A stretch of DNA of 64,000 nucleotides from JBBSDP01 sp963754335. Lineage in GTDB: Bacteria; Planctomycetota; Phycisphaerae; Tepidisphaerales; Tepidisphaeraceae. A program made the position numbers and the translations under genes. Where the stretch lies: contig CAVWFQ010000003.1 in assembly GCA_963754335.1 (NCBI GenBank), positions 1 to 64,000 on the forward strand, in the 5' to 3' direction. A model generated the notes under the pieces. It saw only the letters and a list, made by a program, of their open reading frames with translations. It did not search any database and was not told the origin of the DNA. Position 1 is the first letter of the stretch; each line of letters opens with the position of its first letter. Below are positions 19,203-29,192 of this stretch, piece by piece.

Positions 19203-19415
19203 ATGGGAGCTGGCAGCGACGATCAGCAGTTTCACTCGCCGAAGGCGAAGGAAGCTACGGCAGCTCTTGAGACTTCCATTGGAAAGGCCGAAAGGGAATA
19301 CGCAAGAAAAGTTGCGGACGCTCGCGCCGAGTATTTGCAGGCGATGAAAGATGCCAAAAAGGCCGCCCTCAAGTCGGCCGATCTTGACGAAGCGGTCAGG
19401 ATCGACGCGAAGATT
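19203..19415 (+). pseudogene. remnant of a coiled-coil protein
   Basis: An open stretch with a strongly helical, charged pattern (KAEREYARKVADARAEYLQA; ADLDEAVRIDAKI), as seen in the stalk region of some exported planctomycete proteins. It has no clear upstream domain and runs into the large palindromic repeat that starts at about 19452. It is probably a fragment rather than a functional gene. Confidence 0.4.
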
Positions 19416-19451
19416 GTACCACTGACGACGGCTTGCTCATCTCGAAATGAT

Positions 19452-19636
19452 GGTGTAACGCCGAACTGTGGCGATTTGCCTATTCCCCTCTCCCGATACT
19501 CTGGAGGAGCCGCGCACGAAGTAAGCGGGAAAGTTCTCTCGTTTACCGAGCGCTTTCCCGCTTGCTTCGTGCGCGGCCCCTCGGAGTACCGGGCAGGGGG
19601 CCAGGAATTGCGCTCACCACAATTGAGCGTTACACC
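19452..19636. repeat. nested palindromic repeat, family A copy 1
   Basis: Three concentric layers. Core arms are GGAGCCGCGCACGAAGTAAG (19506 on, to 19533) and CTTTCCCGCTTGCTTCGTGC (19553 on, to 19579). Around them are CCCCTCTCCCGATACTCT (19485-19502) and GGAGTACCGGGCAGGGGG (19583-19600). Outermost are GGTGTAACGCCGAACTGTGG (19452 on) and CCACAATTGAGCGTTACACC (19617-19636). It lies between the remnant above and the 3' end of the leftward gene. Confidence 0.88.
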
Positions 19637-19659
19637 CCGAATTGATAACTGAATCTTCT

Positions 19660-20631
19660 TCAGCTTCGCGGCGATGGGCTTCCCATTTGCTTCCGATGCA
19701 CGGCTCGTCGGTGATGCAGCCACACATACAAGGCCAGAACGACGCTCACGCCGGCTGCCAGCGAAATCCCCGCCCAGCCGAACAGTCCTGCAATTTCATG
19801 TGCGACCGCGGGCATCGCTCGTGTCGCGATCGCAAAGGGTGGGACCTTCTTGTGATGGGCGATTCCGTCGGCGTCGACATAAACGTCTTCCTCGGGAGCC
19901 AGCGCCAGGTCGGCGGCGTGCCAGAGCACGATTCCGCCGGCGACGACCACCAACGGACCGGTGGGGATGCCGAAGTTGGCCAACTGCGCTTCGGGGTGCT
20001 TTGCCAGCGATTGGAGCAACTGTGTGCGCTCGGTTGCCGGCAGGCTTCTCAATTCGGCCGGTCTGACCGTTTCAAGCAGGCTGTTGGCCTGGTCCTCGGT
20101 TAACTGCCTGGCGGCCGTCGCTCCTTCCTCGCCAAAATCCTTGGCCAGTTCCAATCCCGCGCCGGGAAGGCGCATTTCCGCGGCGAGGGCTTCCCTTTTC
20201 AGAGCCATCGAACCGAGCGACTCCAGATCTCTCGTCACCCCCGATCGCACGAGGGTCGCGACAGCCGAGGGGAGCGCTTTGCTGGGAACGTCATCAAGCA
20301 GCGGTAGCGCCTGTCCGTGTAACGTTTTCAAATTGAAGATCGCGGCCTCGTTTCCGCACGCGGCAATTCGTCCCACCTGGGCCTCGGCGATCTTACCGCC
20401 GGAATTGCCGGCCACTTCCGTCGCCTCGATCACCAGACGTTTGGCGGTTTGCTCCGCGATTTCGTCACCGCCGAACGCTGCTGCATGTTCGCCCAGGCCC
20501 TCGGCGATCTCCTTCACGACCGTTCCCACGACTTGCGCCTCCTGCCCGGAGGCCGATCGTCCCGAGAAGGTGAGCAGTCCAGTCAACGACAGAAAAACCA
20601 AGGTCGCGCGAAGCGAAGAAAGCAATCTCAT
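19660..20631 (-). CDS. exported/membrane hypothetical protein
   Basis: 323 residues. An N-terminal signal peptide (RATLVFLSLTGLLTFSGRSASG) is followed by a long Ala/Glu-rich helical region and two C-terminal hydrophobic segments (PLVVVAGGIVLWHAADLAL; LFGWAGISLAAGVSVVLALY) with a basic tail. No family recognised. It overlaps the preceding gene by four bases, so the two are translationally coupled and likely act together at the envelope. Confidence 0.62.
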   Translation of the reverse strand: MRLLSSLRATLVFLSLTGLLTFSGRSASGQEAQVVGTVVKEIAEGLGEHAAAFGGDEIAEQTAKRLVIEATEVAGNSGGKIAEAQVGRIAACGNEAAIFNLKTLHGQALPLLDDVPSKALPSAVATLVRSGVTRDLESLGSMALKREALAAEMRLPGAGLELAKDFGEEGATAARQLTEDQANSLLETVRPAELRSLPATERTQLLQSLAKHPEAQLANFGIPTGPLVVVAGGIVLWHAADLALAPEEDVYVDADGIAHHKKVPPFAIATRAMPAVAHEIAGLFGWAGISLAAGVSVVLALYVWLHHRRAVHRKQMGSPSPRS

Positions 20632-21743
20632 TGCGACGCCTCCAGTATTTTCTCCCGCACCTTGGTCCGTAGCATTTCCTGCTGCCCGGCGGCGGCGGCG
20701 TGGAATGACTTCTCAACGCCGGGATGGCCCTGGCTGCCGTTCATTATTTTTTCTTCGATATACGACAGCGATTTGTCGACTTCCACGACCGTTCGCGCTT
20801 TGTTTCTGTGACTGATCCAGGCGTCAACACCGATTCCGGCGAGTAACCCAACCGAGGCCCCGATGATCGTGCCGGGTCCGGGGATCATGGAGCCGATCGT
20901 TCCGCCGCCTCCCGCGCCGGTCGCCGCGGCGCCGCCGGCGGCGACAGCGTATTCGCTGACGGCCGCCGCGATCGCTCTCTCTGCAATCAATGTAGCGGCG
21001 GAACTCAAAGCAAAAGACGCCGCCGACCCCATCGCGGCTTTTTCGGCGATGTGATTTCCGTTGACATCGGCCATCGCCGTCTCGAACGCGGTCTGACACA
21101 TCTGGTCGAGCTGATCCCGATTGATATTGATGTTTGCCGGGAGATCCTTTGACTTCAGGTTCCTGCTGATCGAATGGATTGCCTTATTTCGATTGGCGCG
21201 GAAGTCCTCCTTCAATTGATCCATTGAAGCCTCAATTGCATGCCTGATCTTGTCGCCGCTTGTTACATCTTGTTCGTAGTTCCATCGAACATGAGCCCCG
21301 ACCGGATTAATGCTCGGATCATGATAGTACCGCCGCTGCACCACGCCTTTACCGGCCAGCCAGGTCGTCTTGATGCCGTTGAGAGGTCCGATGATCGCCT
21401 TGGCGAACCTGGGTGCTCCATCTCTCGCTGCGTTAAAATGCTGCTTGATGACCGCCTCCGCTTTTTCGCACGCATCATCATCCGACTTCTGCAACTGCTC
21501 CAGTACGGGGTCCACTTTCAGCGCGAGAACGGCATTCACATCGACTTTGGGCGCGGAAGAAACAGTGGCAACGGTCGCCACCGGCTGCGGCGCACGGGCA
21601 GGAGGCGCCGGCGTCGGCTTGTCCTGAAGCATCGATACCGCCAGCACGAGCATCGACAGCAAAGTGACCAACAGAACCGCAAGCAGAACGAGGTTCCACT
21701 TTCTCGGCCTGACGCGCGGCGGGCTGTAATCAACCGGCTTCAT
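20628..21743 (-). CDS. membrane-anchored hypothetical protein with glycine-zipper segment
   Basis: 371 residues from ATG 21743 (MKPVDYSPPRVRP). One N-terminal membrane anchor (LVLLAVLLVTLLSMLVLAVS) is followed by a Pro/Ala linker, a helical soluble region (ASMDQLKEDFRANRNKAIHS), and near residues 280-320 a Gly/Ala-rich glycine-zipper stretch (GSMIPGPGTIIGASVGLLAG). Not recognised as a known family. First gene of a two-gene leftward operon. Confidence 0.62.
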   Translation of the reverse strand: MKPVDYSPPRVRPRKWNLVLLAVLLVTLLSMLVLAVSMLQDKPTPAPPARAPQPVATVATVSSAPKVDVNAVLALKVDPVLEQLQKSDDDACEKAEAVIKQHFNAARDGAPRFAKAIIGPLNGIKTTWLAGKGVVQRRYYHDPSINPVGAHVRWNYEQDVTSGDKIRHAIEASMDQLKEDFRANRNKAIHSISRNLKSKDLPANININRDQLDQMCQTAFETAMADVNGNHIAEKAAMGSAASFALSSAATLIAERAIAAAVSEYAVAAGGAAATGAGGGGTIGSMIPGPGTIIGASVGLLAGIGVDAWISHRNKARTVVEVDKSLSYIEEKIMNGSQGHPGVEKSFHAAAAGQQEMLRTKVREKILEASQ

Positions 21744-21885
21744 CCTTAACCATCGAGAGCAAACCATCACGCAACGGGAAACCCGGAGTCTACACAATTA
21801 TGCAGCTCGATTCGGAGCAGTACACTATTGATTCACCCCAATATTATATGAGGGAAATGTGCGGGAATCCCGGTCCCGTCTGGGG

Positions 21886-23186
21886 CTAAGACGGTCCGTT
21901 CGACAAGTCGGTAAGGGCCACCGCAGGGCTCAGCGCCGAAGTTCCCCCGGCGGCCACCTTGACTGTCTGCTCCGTCCGAGTCGGCCGTTGAAACCACGCC
22001 ATCCCGAGCAGGATGAATTGGCAGAGCGCCGATGTGAGCAGGCCTATGCTCGCACCGATCGCGCCATGGCGCGGAATGAGGAATACATCGGTCAACAGCC
22101 CAACCGTTGTTCCGGCCACCATCGCCGCGAGCACGGTTCGCTCCCGGCCGATCGCGGTGAGCATCGATGCCATGAACAATGCGGCGAATCGGAAGGGCAA
22201 GACCATCCCCATTGCGGTCAGGACCGGCGCTACTTGAGCGGCGGCGCGGCCGTAAAGAAGATGCGATAGTGGTCCATGAAACGCCAGCAGAAATACCCAG
22301 CCGAAAGTTCCGAGAACGATCAGCCCGCCCGCGCCACGAAACAGACGGGCCCGGTTTTGATCGCTCAGGCCCTCGGCGGCAAAGCGGGGATAGAAAGCGG
22401 AGTTCATCGACTGGGGAATGAATTGCGCCGCCATGATGAGGCGCAGCGCCAGTTGAAACACGCCGACGGTCTCATAGTTGGACAGGACGCCCAGCAGCAC
22501 GGTCTCGAGCTTTCCCTGGAGGATGGAAAGAGAAGTCATCAGAAGAAACGGAATTCCGGCGACGATCAGACTGTTGTCCCACGATATGCGCAGCGGGCCG
22601 AGCCGGGCATAGATCAGGTAAAGGACCACGCTCACCAGCAGGAGGCCGCGGAGCAATCCCACCGCGATCAAAGTTGACAGAGTCGGCCGCGCCCAGATCG
22701 CGATGACAAAAGCAACGCTGTAGATCAGTTCCGCGGTCACTTCGATTCTTGCCCGCATCGCCGGCTGTCCAATTCCGACAAACATGTCCGAGAGGCAGAT
22801 GTAAAGGCTCTCCATCAGCGTGTAGAGGCCGACGATCGGCAGGATCCAGTGCTGCTCCGAATGCATAAAATGCGCCACGATGCAAATCACCAGCAGATAG
22901 ACCGGCCCACTCACCAGACGGAATCCGAGAAGGGCGCAAAGCGTTTGGCGGCTTCCGATGCCGGGCCGGACGCGATACGGCGAACGATCAGGCTGTCGAG
23001 GTTGAAGCTCGCGATCAGGATCAGCATGTCCGCAACGGCCTCGGCGAACGAGAAGATTCCAATCTGCCGCTCGGAAAAGACGCGGGCCAGGATGACGACA
23101 AAGAGCAGCCCGCAGAGGCGGACGATCATCCCGCCGGCAAGGAGCAGCGTCGCGTCGTGACGAAGGGTGCCGCTCTTCAGCCTCAT
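21886..23186 (-). CDS. polysaccharide flippase (Wzx/MATE-like), one frameshift
   Basis: About 433 residues with 12-14 predicted helices. The N-terminus (ATG 23186; LRHDATLLLAGGMIVRLCGL) breaks after SDSVW near 22925 and resumes in another frame as RLVSGPVYLLVICIVAHF. Typical flippase segments follow (GVFQLALRLIMAAQFIPQSM). It moves lipid-linked oligosaccharide across the inner membrane. Its start overlaps the stop of the glycosyltransferase gene upstream (ATGA). Last gene of the glycan operon. Confidence 0.82.
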
Positions 23187-24124
23187 GCCGTTGGTTTCTC
23201 CGGGACGCCATGGCGGCGGGCGCCAGGCCGGAGCGCCGGCGGGATCTCGGGACCGAAATATTTCTCGTAAAAAAAGCCCGCCGCGTTCACCGCCTGCGTA
23301 ACGAAAAGCAGCGACATCGTCGTCATCGCATGCGGGTCGCGCTCACGCCAGGGATACAGCAGAAGCTCCGTGTAAAATTCCTTCGGCTCGACGCGCACCG
23401 GTTCGGCGTTGCGCACGGCGCGCGCCTGCCGAAAATGAAGTGCGCCGCGCCCATAAGAAAAATGCTGCTGTATGAACTGGTAGAGCGAGAGGCGATGAGC
23501 GTGGCGCACCACGGCATCGGGCACGTAGATCAGTCGGCGATCGGCCTGGGTCCATCGGTCGCAAAATTCACGATCCTCGGCCGAGGCGCGGTGGAATGCC
23601 AAGTCGAACCCGCCAAAATCGAGGAATCGCATCCGGTTGACCGCCATATTGTTGCTCGTAAAGAACCGTGCGTGCTGCGGGTCGCGGTTGTAATAGCTGT
23701 ACAGGTAGGAAACGAGGGACTGACTTGCCGCCGAGCAGACGTTTCTCATCCCGGTGAGGATGTTGACGATCCGACCGCCGGCCATGGCGTCGGGCGTGGT
23801 TTGCATCTGCGAATCAAAGCGCGTGAGCCATTGCGGGTCAGGCGTGCAGTCGTCATCGGTGAACGCGACCCATTCGCCGGCCGCTTCGCTTGCGCCGCGA
23901 TTCCGGGCCGCCCCCGGGCCGGCGTTGGATTGAGTGATTACCCGCAGGGACATGGCGCTGGAGAACCGCCAGGCAACCGAATCGGGAGATTCTCCCCCGT
24001 CATTGACGACGACCACTTCATATTCGTCTCTCGGATAATCGAGTTCCGCCAGTGACTTGAGACACGCCGCAAGCGGTTCGGGCCGGCAATAGGTCGGAAT
24101 CACAATAGACCAGCGTGGCGTCAC
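23183..24124 (-). CDS. family 2 glycosyltransferase
   Basis: 313 residues with a GT-A fold: WSIVIPTYCRPEPLAACLKS at the N-terminus, VVVNDGG, SNAGPGAARNRG, and the metal-binding FTDDDCTPD. HRASAEDREFCDRW carries the acceptor-side ED motif. The C-terminal part contains hydrophobic segments. It transfers sugar from a nucleotide donor to the growing glycan. Overlaps the next gene by four bases. Confidence 0.93.
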   Translation of the reverse strand: MTPRWSIVIPTYCRPEPLAACLKSLAELDYPRDEYEVVVVNDGGESPDSVAWRFSSAMSLRVITQSNAGPGAARNRGASEAAGEWVAFTDDDCTPDPQWLTRFDSQMQTTPDAMAGGRIVNILTGMRNVCSAASQSLVSYLYSYYNRDPQHARFFTSNNMAVNRMRFLDFGGFDLAFHRASAEDREFCDRWTQADRRLIYVPDAVVRHAHRLSLYQFIQQHFSYGRGALHFRQARAVRNAEPVRVEPKEFYTELLLYPWRERDPHAMTTMSLLFVTQAVNAAGFFYEKYFGPEIPPALRPGARRHGVPEKPTA

Positions 24125-25105
24125 GATGCCTCCACCAGCGCAGGTTGGCCGGCCGTTCCATAAAGGAGGGCCCGATCGCTCGCTGTGATTTTGGACGCAC
24201 GGTCATATTCCACGTAATGAAGGTGCTCGGCCGAATTTCCCGGCCCAAACCCGTAACCGAGCATTTGCCCGAGCCCGTCGAGGAAGAGTCCCGCGGCCAG
24301 CGCCCCGAACGCACGCTTGAGCGTCTGGCGCGTGACTCGGGAACCTTTGGCGCTGCGGACGAGTCGAGCAAGGCGGACAAAGGGAATCAGCGGCGACGCA
24401 AAAAAGAACAAAGCGCGTCGGCCCCAGTTCCACTCCCGTGCCCGGGCAGCGCCAAACGCCCAACCATTGTAGAAATTGGCATCGCAGAACGTCGCCATCA
24501 GCGAGAAATTCGTATGACGCGTGCGCGCCTCGGCGGTTTGAAAGAGGCGCAAGCCTTTGCTTCGCATGTCCCACTGAATCAGCGTTTCCGCTTCGATCAT
24601 GGATTCGAGCCGCGAGCCGTACTCGAGCAGCGCCTGCCGTTTGTAGCTGCTGTTGTGGCCGGGGAGGTGCGAACGTTCGCCACACAGTGCCGGATCAATC
24701 CACTCGCCATACCCCAGAAGCAGATCGGCATGGCTGATCGCCGTGTCTGGATTGGCGTTGACCATGAGCGGCGCGACGGCAACCCACGGGCCACGATGCG
24801 CTTCCAGCAGCGCGGCGGCCCAGGCTGGCTCTGGAAAAGAGTGGTCCTCCGCGAAGACGATGATCGGCGCCCTGGCCTGCGCGAACGCCCTCGGCGTTGG
24901 GATGAGCTCGCGAACGAAACGCTCCGGTTTCGACAACCTGAACTGAGTGAAATCCCTCAAAAAATGTCGGTTCAGCGCCGAACCCTTCCTTTGACTCAAC
25001 CATCAGCATGAGTTCGAGCCGGTCGCAAATCGTCTGGGCGCGCAGGGCGCGAATGGTCGCGGCGATCGATTCGGCCGGCCCCGGCGTCGCCAAAATGACG
25101 GACAT
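24121..25105 (-). CDS. glycosyltransferase-like protein, one frameshift
   Basis: About 328 residues. The start MSVILATPGPAESIAATIRA (ATG 25105) lies in the frame of the upstream oxidoreductase, and the body lies in another frame joined near 24940. The body has PIIVFAEDHSFPEPAWAAAL, LPGHNSSYKR and MIEAETLIQWDM, which fit a GT2-like sugar transferase with an unusual AEDH in the metal-binding position. The C-terminal third is hydrophobic and basic. Part of the glycan operon. Confidence 0.75.
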
Positions 25106-26253
25106 AGCCGGGCCGTCGTTCTCCTCGGCCACGCCGGGCCCTGTGGACGCGGATCCGGGTCCACAGGACCCGGCGTGAAAAGAGTTGTGAAGCAACTCCA
25201 CAGCCGCAACAGGGCATGGAAAAAGATCGATCACACCGTTTGTTTCCGCCGAGCGTTCTGCGGCATCGATCACCGCCACGCTCGCATATCCGTCGTTCAA
25301 ATCGCAGGACGCCGCTCGGCCTTGCGATGCGGCCGCGACGAATTCCGCAAGCGCTGTCTGCCAACTGATCAGGTGGGCATTCTTGTCCAGTTTTGAAACG
25401 ACCAGCTTCTTGCCGCGTTCCCAGACGTTTGCGTTGAGTTGCACGAGTGCGTCGAACGCGCCGCTGCCGGATGCGGGGGCGAATTCCACCGAAGCGGATC
25501 GGTAGAGGTCAAGCGACAACCGGCCCGCTTCGCCGAAGATGTCGATCCGGTTTTCTTCCAGCGATCGGAATGAAAAAAAGGATTGAACCGTCTCGGCGTT
25601 GGCCGTGCGCAGATCGAGCGTCGCGGTGTCAGCTTCGCTCTTCACGCTCGTGACCCGTCCGAAGACGCTTTGGATCTCACACTGGAAGAGAAAACGGATC
25701 AGGTCAATGTGATGCGCCGCCAGGTCCAGCAACGCGCCGCCGCCGCTACGGCGCTGTGCTTTCCATTCCGGCAGATCACGGGCATTGGTGGTGAACACCG
25801 ATCGAGCGCCCAGGACCTTTCCGATTCGGGCAGTCTGGATCTGTCGTTTGAGGTCGACGACGAGCGGATGAAAGCGGTAATTGAAGCCGGTCATTCCAGC
25901 GCAGCCACTCTTATTCCAGGCGTCGAGCAGGCGTCGCGCGTCGGCGAGATTGCCGGCGATGGGCTTCTCAACGTACGTGTGCTTGCCCGCGGTCAATGCA
26001 GCAGTCGCGGCTTCTGCGTGCAACCCGCTGGGAAGGCAGATCACGACGGCATCGACATCATCGCGAGCGATCAGATCACGCCAGTCGGCGCTGCCAAAAG
26101 CTGACGGTGCGAACGCCAGGCGCGATCTCTCAGCGCCGAATCCGGCTCGGCCAACGCGACGATCTTTACATTGGGCATCGCCGAAAGGACCGGGAGGTGC
26201 GTGCTGTGCGCGATTCGGCCGCATCCAAGGATTCCGAGATTAAGCTGCTTCAT
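25106..26253 (-). CDS. Gfo/Idh/MocA-family oxidoreductase, one frameshift; reads through into the next gene
   Basis: The N-terminal Rossmann motif LGILGCGRIAHSTHLPVL (ATG 26253) is joined by a shift near 26120 to FGSADWRDLIARDDVDAVVI and the family motif YVEKPIAGN. The catalytic-side GGGALLDLAAHHIDLIRFLF is present. It probably oxidises or epimerises a nucleotide sugar. No stop codon is seen before the next gene: the frame passes through the inverted repeat at 25130-25177 and continues directly into the start of the following glycosyltransferase, so a fused product is possible. The end given here is the boundary with that ATG, not a stop. Confidence 0.82.
25130..25177. repeat. inverted repeat, GGGTCCACAGGACCCGGCGTG family, copy 1
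   Basis: Arms CACGCCGGGCCCTGTGGAC (25130-25148) and GTCCACAGGACCCGGCGTG (25159-25177) with one mismatch and a 10-base loop. It encodes the peptide HAGSCGPGSASTGPGVA linking the oxidoreductase and glycosyltransferase frames. Copy 2 is at 57765-57837. Confidence 0.88.
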
Positions 26254-26263
26254 AAGACGATTC

Positions 26264-28870
26264 TCAATCATGCAACATGCGCAGGTTCGGGAAGAGCGGC
26301 GCCTCACGTGGCACCTTGTTGACAATAAAAAGCGTCATCAACGTCCAGTTAAACAGGACACACAACGCGACGGGGATCGTGACAGCGCGCGACCAGCGGG
26401 TGGGACTGCGCCCGAGCGACTCGAAAGCCAGCGCAGCGCCGATCACGCAAACGCCGATCAGATCGACGAAGGCGCGGGCGCCGAAGGCTTTCCCAAAAGA
26501 CCAGGCATACCAGGCGCTGTTGACGTACCAGAGCGCAATCAGCGAGACCAGCAGGCTGATCACCAGTCCGTCACGCCGCCGCGTCGATTGCCTGAGATGC
26601 CAGACAAAACCCCAGATCGAGAGCAGCAAGATCGGCGACCAGAAGAACAGCCCATGAAAATCGGAGAAGAGTGTCTTGAACAGAGCCGGGCGCAACCAGT
26701 GAAAAGTTTCGAAGGCGCGATATCCGGTTAGACCTCCCTGGGCCTTTTCGCGGCGGCGCATAAGGCGCAATACCAATAAGTGAACGAGCAGAGGCCAGGC
26801 CGAGATGATCAGCAATGGCGACTGCCGCAACCATCGGCCCGGAAGTTTGCTTTTAGCGACTACGATCGCGGCCCACAGGGCAAGTGGGAAAAGAACCTCA
26901 TTGGATTGCCTGCACGCAACGGCCATTGATAAAGCGAAAACGAGGGCCGCCCCATGCCACGGGACCACCCGGCCTTCGCGAGCCGCGGCCGTCAGCCGAT
27001 CGGCAGAAAAAATCGCAAGAATGACCCAGGCGGCGCCGATTGCGTGCGACATGAACGGTTCGCGAAAAATATAATATGCCCAATTGCTGCCGAGGACGCA
27101 GACCCCGATTCCGGCCCCGATCGCCGCTCCGCTCAGTTGAAAATGCCGCTCGAGCAGATCATCCATCGCGACCATCGCGCAGAAAGACATTCCGATGACG
27201 GTCAGCAACGCGAAAAGCTGATAGACCACCGAATAGCCGTTCGGCGTGAAGATCGCTGCCCCGGTCCAGTGGGAGAATAGAAGATTCACTCCGTGAGCAA
27301 GGACAAATGACGGCGCGAGGGTGAGCGCGACGCCAACGGGCCAGCGATTGATCAGCCCCCGCGACGACCTGGCAAATGAGCCCGGTTCGATCGGATGGAC
27401 CTTTTCGTGCGCATCAATCTGACGGGTGAATGTCAGGTTGTGGTCGATGACCATCGAAGGAAGATAGACCCAGTACCCTTCGGCATCGCTCACAACCAAA
27501 TCAAGAGGCTCATGATTCTGCAGCGATTTCATCCCCTGGGCAAAGCAGGCGAGAACAAACAAAAGGCACATCACCCCCGCATAAGCCCGCCGGCGTGTTC
27601 GGGTCGATTGCAAACGCTCCAGAAAAGGCTTTCGATGGAAGGTGGCATTCGGTGTGACTTCGCTTGACGCAAGGCGACGCCACTTGTTCGCGCCGGCGTC
27701 AGTGCCGAGCATGTGCAACAGAACGCCAGCTGAAAGCGAGACTAGGCTGTAGATGAAATAGAGCAGATGCAACGGGACAACGAGAATCGCAAAAGCGATC
27801 CCCCGGGCTTCAATAAAGAAACGGTAAAAGCGCAAATTCAGGAGGAGAATCAATATCCCGGTGGAACCGATCAGGATGCCCCAGCCCTGCGCCGCGACGA
27901 GAACGCCGAGCACCCCTGTAACCAGGACGAAGGCGCCGACCCGGGCGCCGAGGCCCGCCTCGCTTGGATGATTCGCACCGGCCGATCGGGAAGAAGATCG
28001 ATCCACGATCCAAACGATCAGCAGCGAAAGCAGGGGCAATGTGGCCAATAGCGGATGCCACCATGACCCGGCGAGAGTCGCGCCGAGCATGAGAAACGTG
28101 AGAATCGCGCTCAGCCGCTGTCCGATGGTGAGATTCAAATCCGTTGGGAGATTTCGTTCGCGGAGAATCAGTCGGGTCCAGGGGATTCCGCGGTCGATCA
28201 CGTCGCATCGGACCAGGCCGGCGAGTCTCCAGACTTTAAGGTGCGTCCCCTCCAGCGATTTGTCGAGGCGGATTCGTCGACCCGCCTTTCGCAGGCGCAC
28301 GCCCAGGTCGATGTCTTCGATGCTGGGCGCCTCAACGTCGAAACCGCCGACGCCTTCAAAAGTTACTTTGCGAATCGCACCGCATCCGCTCCAGAAGGTG
28401 CAGGCCTCCGCGGAGGCCTTCTGATGCACAAATCGATGAAACAGGTTCTTATATTGGGAAATCAGGTTCGGTGAAGCCGGCGCATCGTCGTAAGAACCAA
28501 AGACGGCGTCCACTTCCGGCTCAGTTTCGAGGCAGCTCAGAACCCGATCGAAGGCATCGGGACGAATGCACACATCCGCGTCAACGAAGAATATAAGCGG
28601 CGCGGCGGCGGCCCGCACGCCGAGGTTTCGCGCCGCACCGGGACCTCCGCGCCGGGTCATCCTCAGGACGCGGGCCCCGTGGGCTTCGGCCACGGCGGCA
28701 GTATCGTCCGTCGACGCGTCGTCGACGACGATCACCTCGTATTCGCTGCCGTTAGAGTTGGCAATTGCAGCCAGGCATCGCCGCAGATAGTCCGCGCCAT
28801 TACGCACTGCGATGATGACCGACACGCGCGGCTCGACCGCGATCGATATCGAATTGGTGCTCGGGTTCAT
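26264..28870 (-). CDS. family 2 glycosyltransferase fused to a polytopic membrane protein
   Basis: 868 residues from ATG 28870 (MNPSTNSISIAVEP). Residues about 1-250 are a GT2 domain: VSVIIAVRNGADYLRRCLAA, VVDDASTDDT, GGPGAARNLG, FFVDADV, and IEDIDLGVRLRKAG. The remainder has about 14 hydrophobic segments, including a dolichol-phosphate-mannosyltransferase-like part (VSDAEGYWVYLPSMVIDHNL; RQSNEVLFPLALW). The combination suggests that a polyprenyl-phosphate sugar is made and used by one protein, but that is inference. It overlaps the small membrane gene upstream by four bases (ATGA). Confidence 0.85.
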   Translation of the reverse strand: MNPSTNSISIAVEPRVSVIIAVRNGADYLRRCLAAIANSNGSEYEVIVVDDASTDDTAAVAEAHGARVLRMTRRGGPGAARNLGVRAAAAPLIFFVDADVCIRPDAFDRVLSCLETEPEVDAVFGSYDDAPASPNLISQYKNLFHRFVHQKASAEACTFWSGCGAIRKVTFEGVGGFDVEAPSIEDIDLGVRLRKAGRRIRLDKSLEGTHLKVWRLAGLVRCDVIDRGIPWTRLILRERNLPTDLNLTIGQRLSAILTFLMLGATLAGSWWHPLLATLPLLSLLIVWIVDRSSSRSAGANHPSEAGLGARVGAFVLVTGVLGVLVAAQGWGILIGSTGILILLLNLRFYRFFIEARGIAFAILVVPLHLLYFIYSLVSLSAGVLLHMLGTDAGANKWRRLASSEVTPNATFHRKPFLERLQSTRTRRRAYAGVMCLLFVLACFAQGMKSLQNHEPLDLVVSDAEGYWVYLPSMVIDHNLTFTRQIDAHEKVHPIEPGSFARSSRGLINRWPVGVALTLAPSFVLAHGVNLLFSHWTGAAIFTPNGYSVVYQLFALLTVIGMSFCAMVAMDDLLERHFQLSGAAIGAGIGVCVLGSNWAYYIFREPFMSHAIGAAWVILAIFSADRLTAAAREGRVVPWHGAALVFALSMAVACRQSNEVLFPLALWAAIVVAKSKLPGRWLRQSPLLIISAWPLLVHLLVLRLMRRREKAQGGLTGYRAFETFHWLRPALFKTLFSDFHGLFFWSPILLLSIWGFVWHLRQSTRRRDGLVISLLVSLIALWYVNSAWYAWSFGKAFGARAFVDLIGVCVIGAALAFESLGRSPTRWSRAVTIPVALCVLFNWTLMTLFIVNKVPREAPLFPNLRMLHD

Positions 28871-29190
28871 CGCTTGGGTTTTTCGCGCCGTCGCGAAATC
28901 CAGTTGTAGAACGTTGCGCCGCAGTAAGCGGCGACGAACCCGGTCGCCCCGGCGTAGGCAAATCCGATCAGGCTTCCGACCCATGTCACTCTGAAGCCCA
29001 CATAGACCTGGTTCAGCAGTGCCAGGTGCGGACCGATCACCGAACCACCCTTCAGAAGCAGCACGATTGTGGCAAGCATCAAGGCGGCGCCACTGATCAG
29101 CCCGACCGTAAGTCCGAGAACCATCGGATCGACGCGGAGCACCCGCGTGCGAACCAGAGACGGCAACGATGAAGGATCCTCCTGGCTCAT
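28867..29190 (-). CDS. small two-to-three-helix membrane protein
   Basis: 107 residues from ATG 29190, two bases after the stop of the flavoprotein gene. Hydrophobic segments are GLTVGLISGAALMLATIVLL and GSLIGFAYAGATGFVAAYCG. The pattern GPhLALLnQ...G(F/Y)xVTxxGSxxGxxY is also found in the last 100 residues of the flavoprotein encoded just upstream, so this is a stand-alone copy of the same membrane domain. Function unknown. Confidence 0.72.
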   Translation of the reverse strand: MSQEDPSSLPSLVRTRVLRVDPMVLGLTVGLISGAALMLATIVLLLKGGSVIGPHLALLNQVYVGFRVTWVGSLIGFAYAGATGFVAAYCGATFYNWISRRREKPKR

Positions 29191-29192
29191 GG

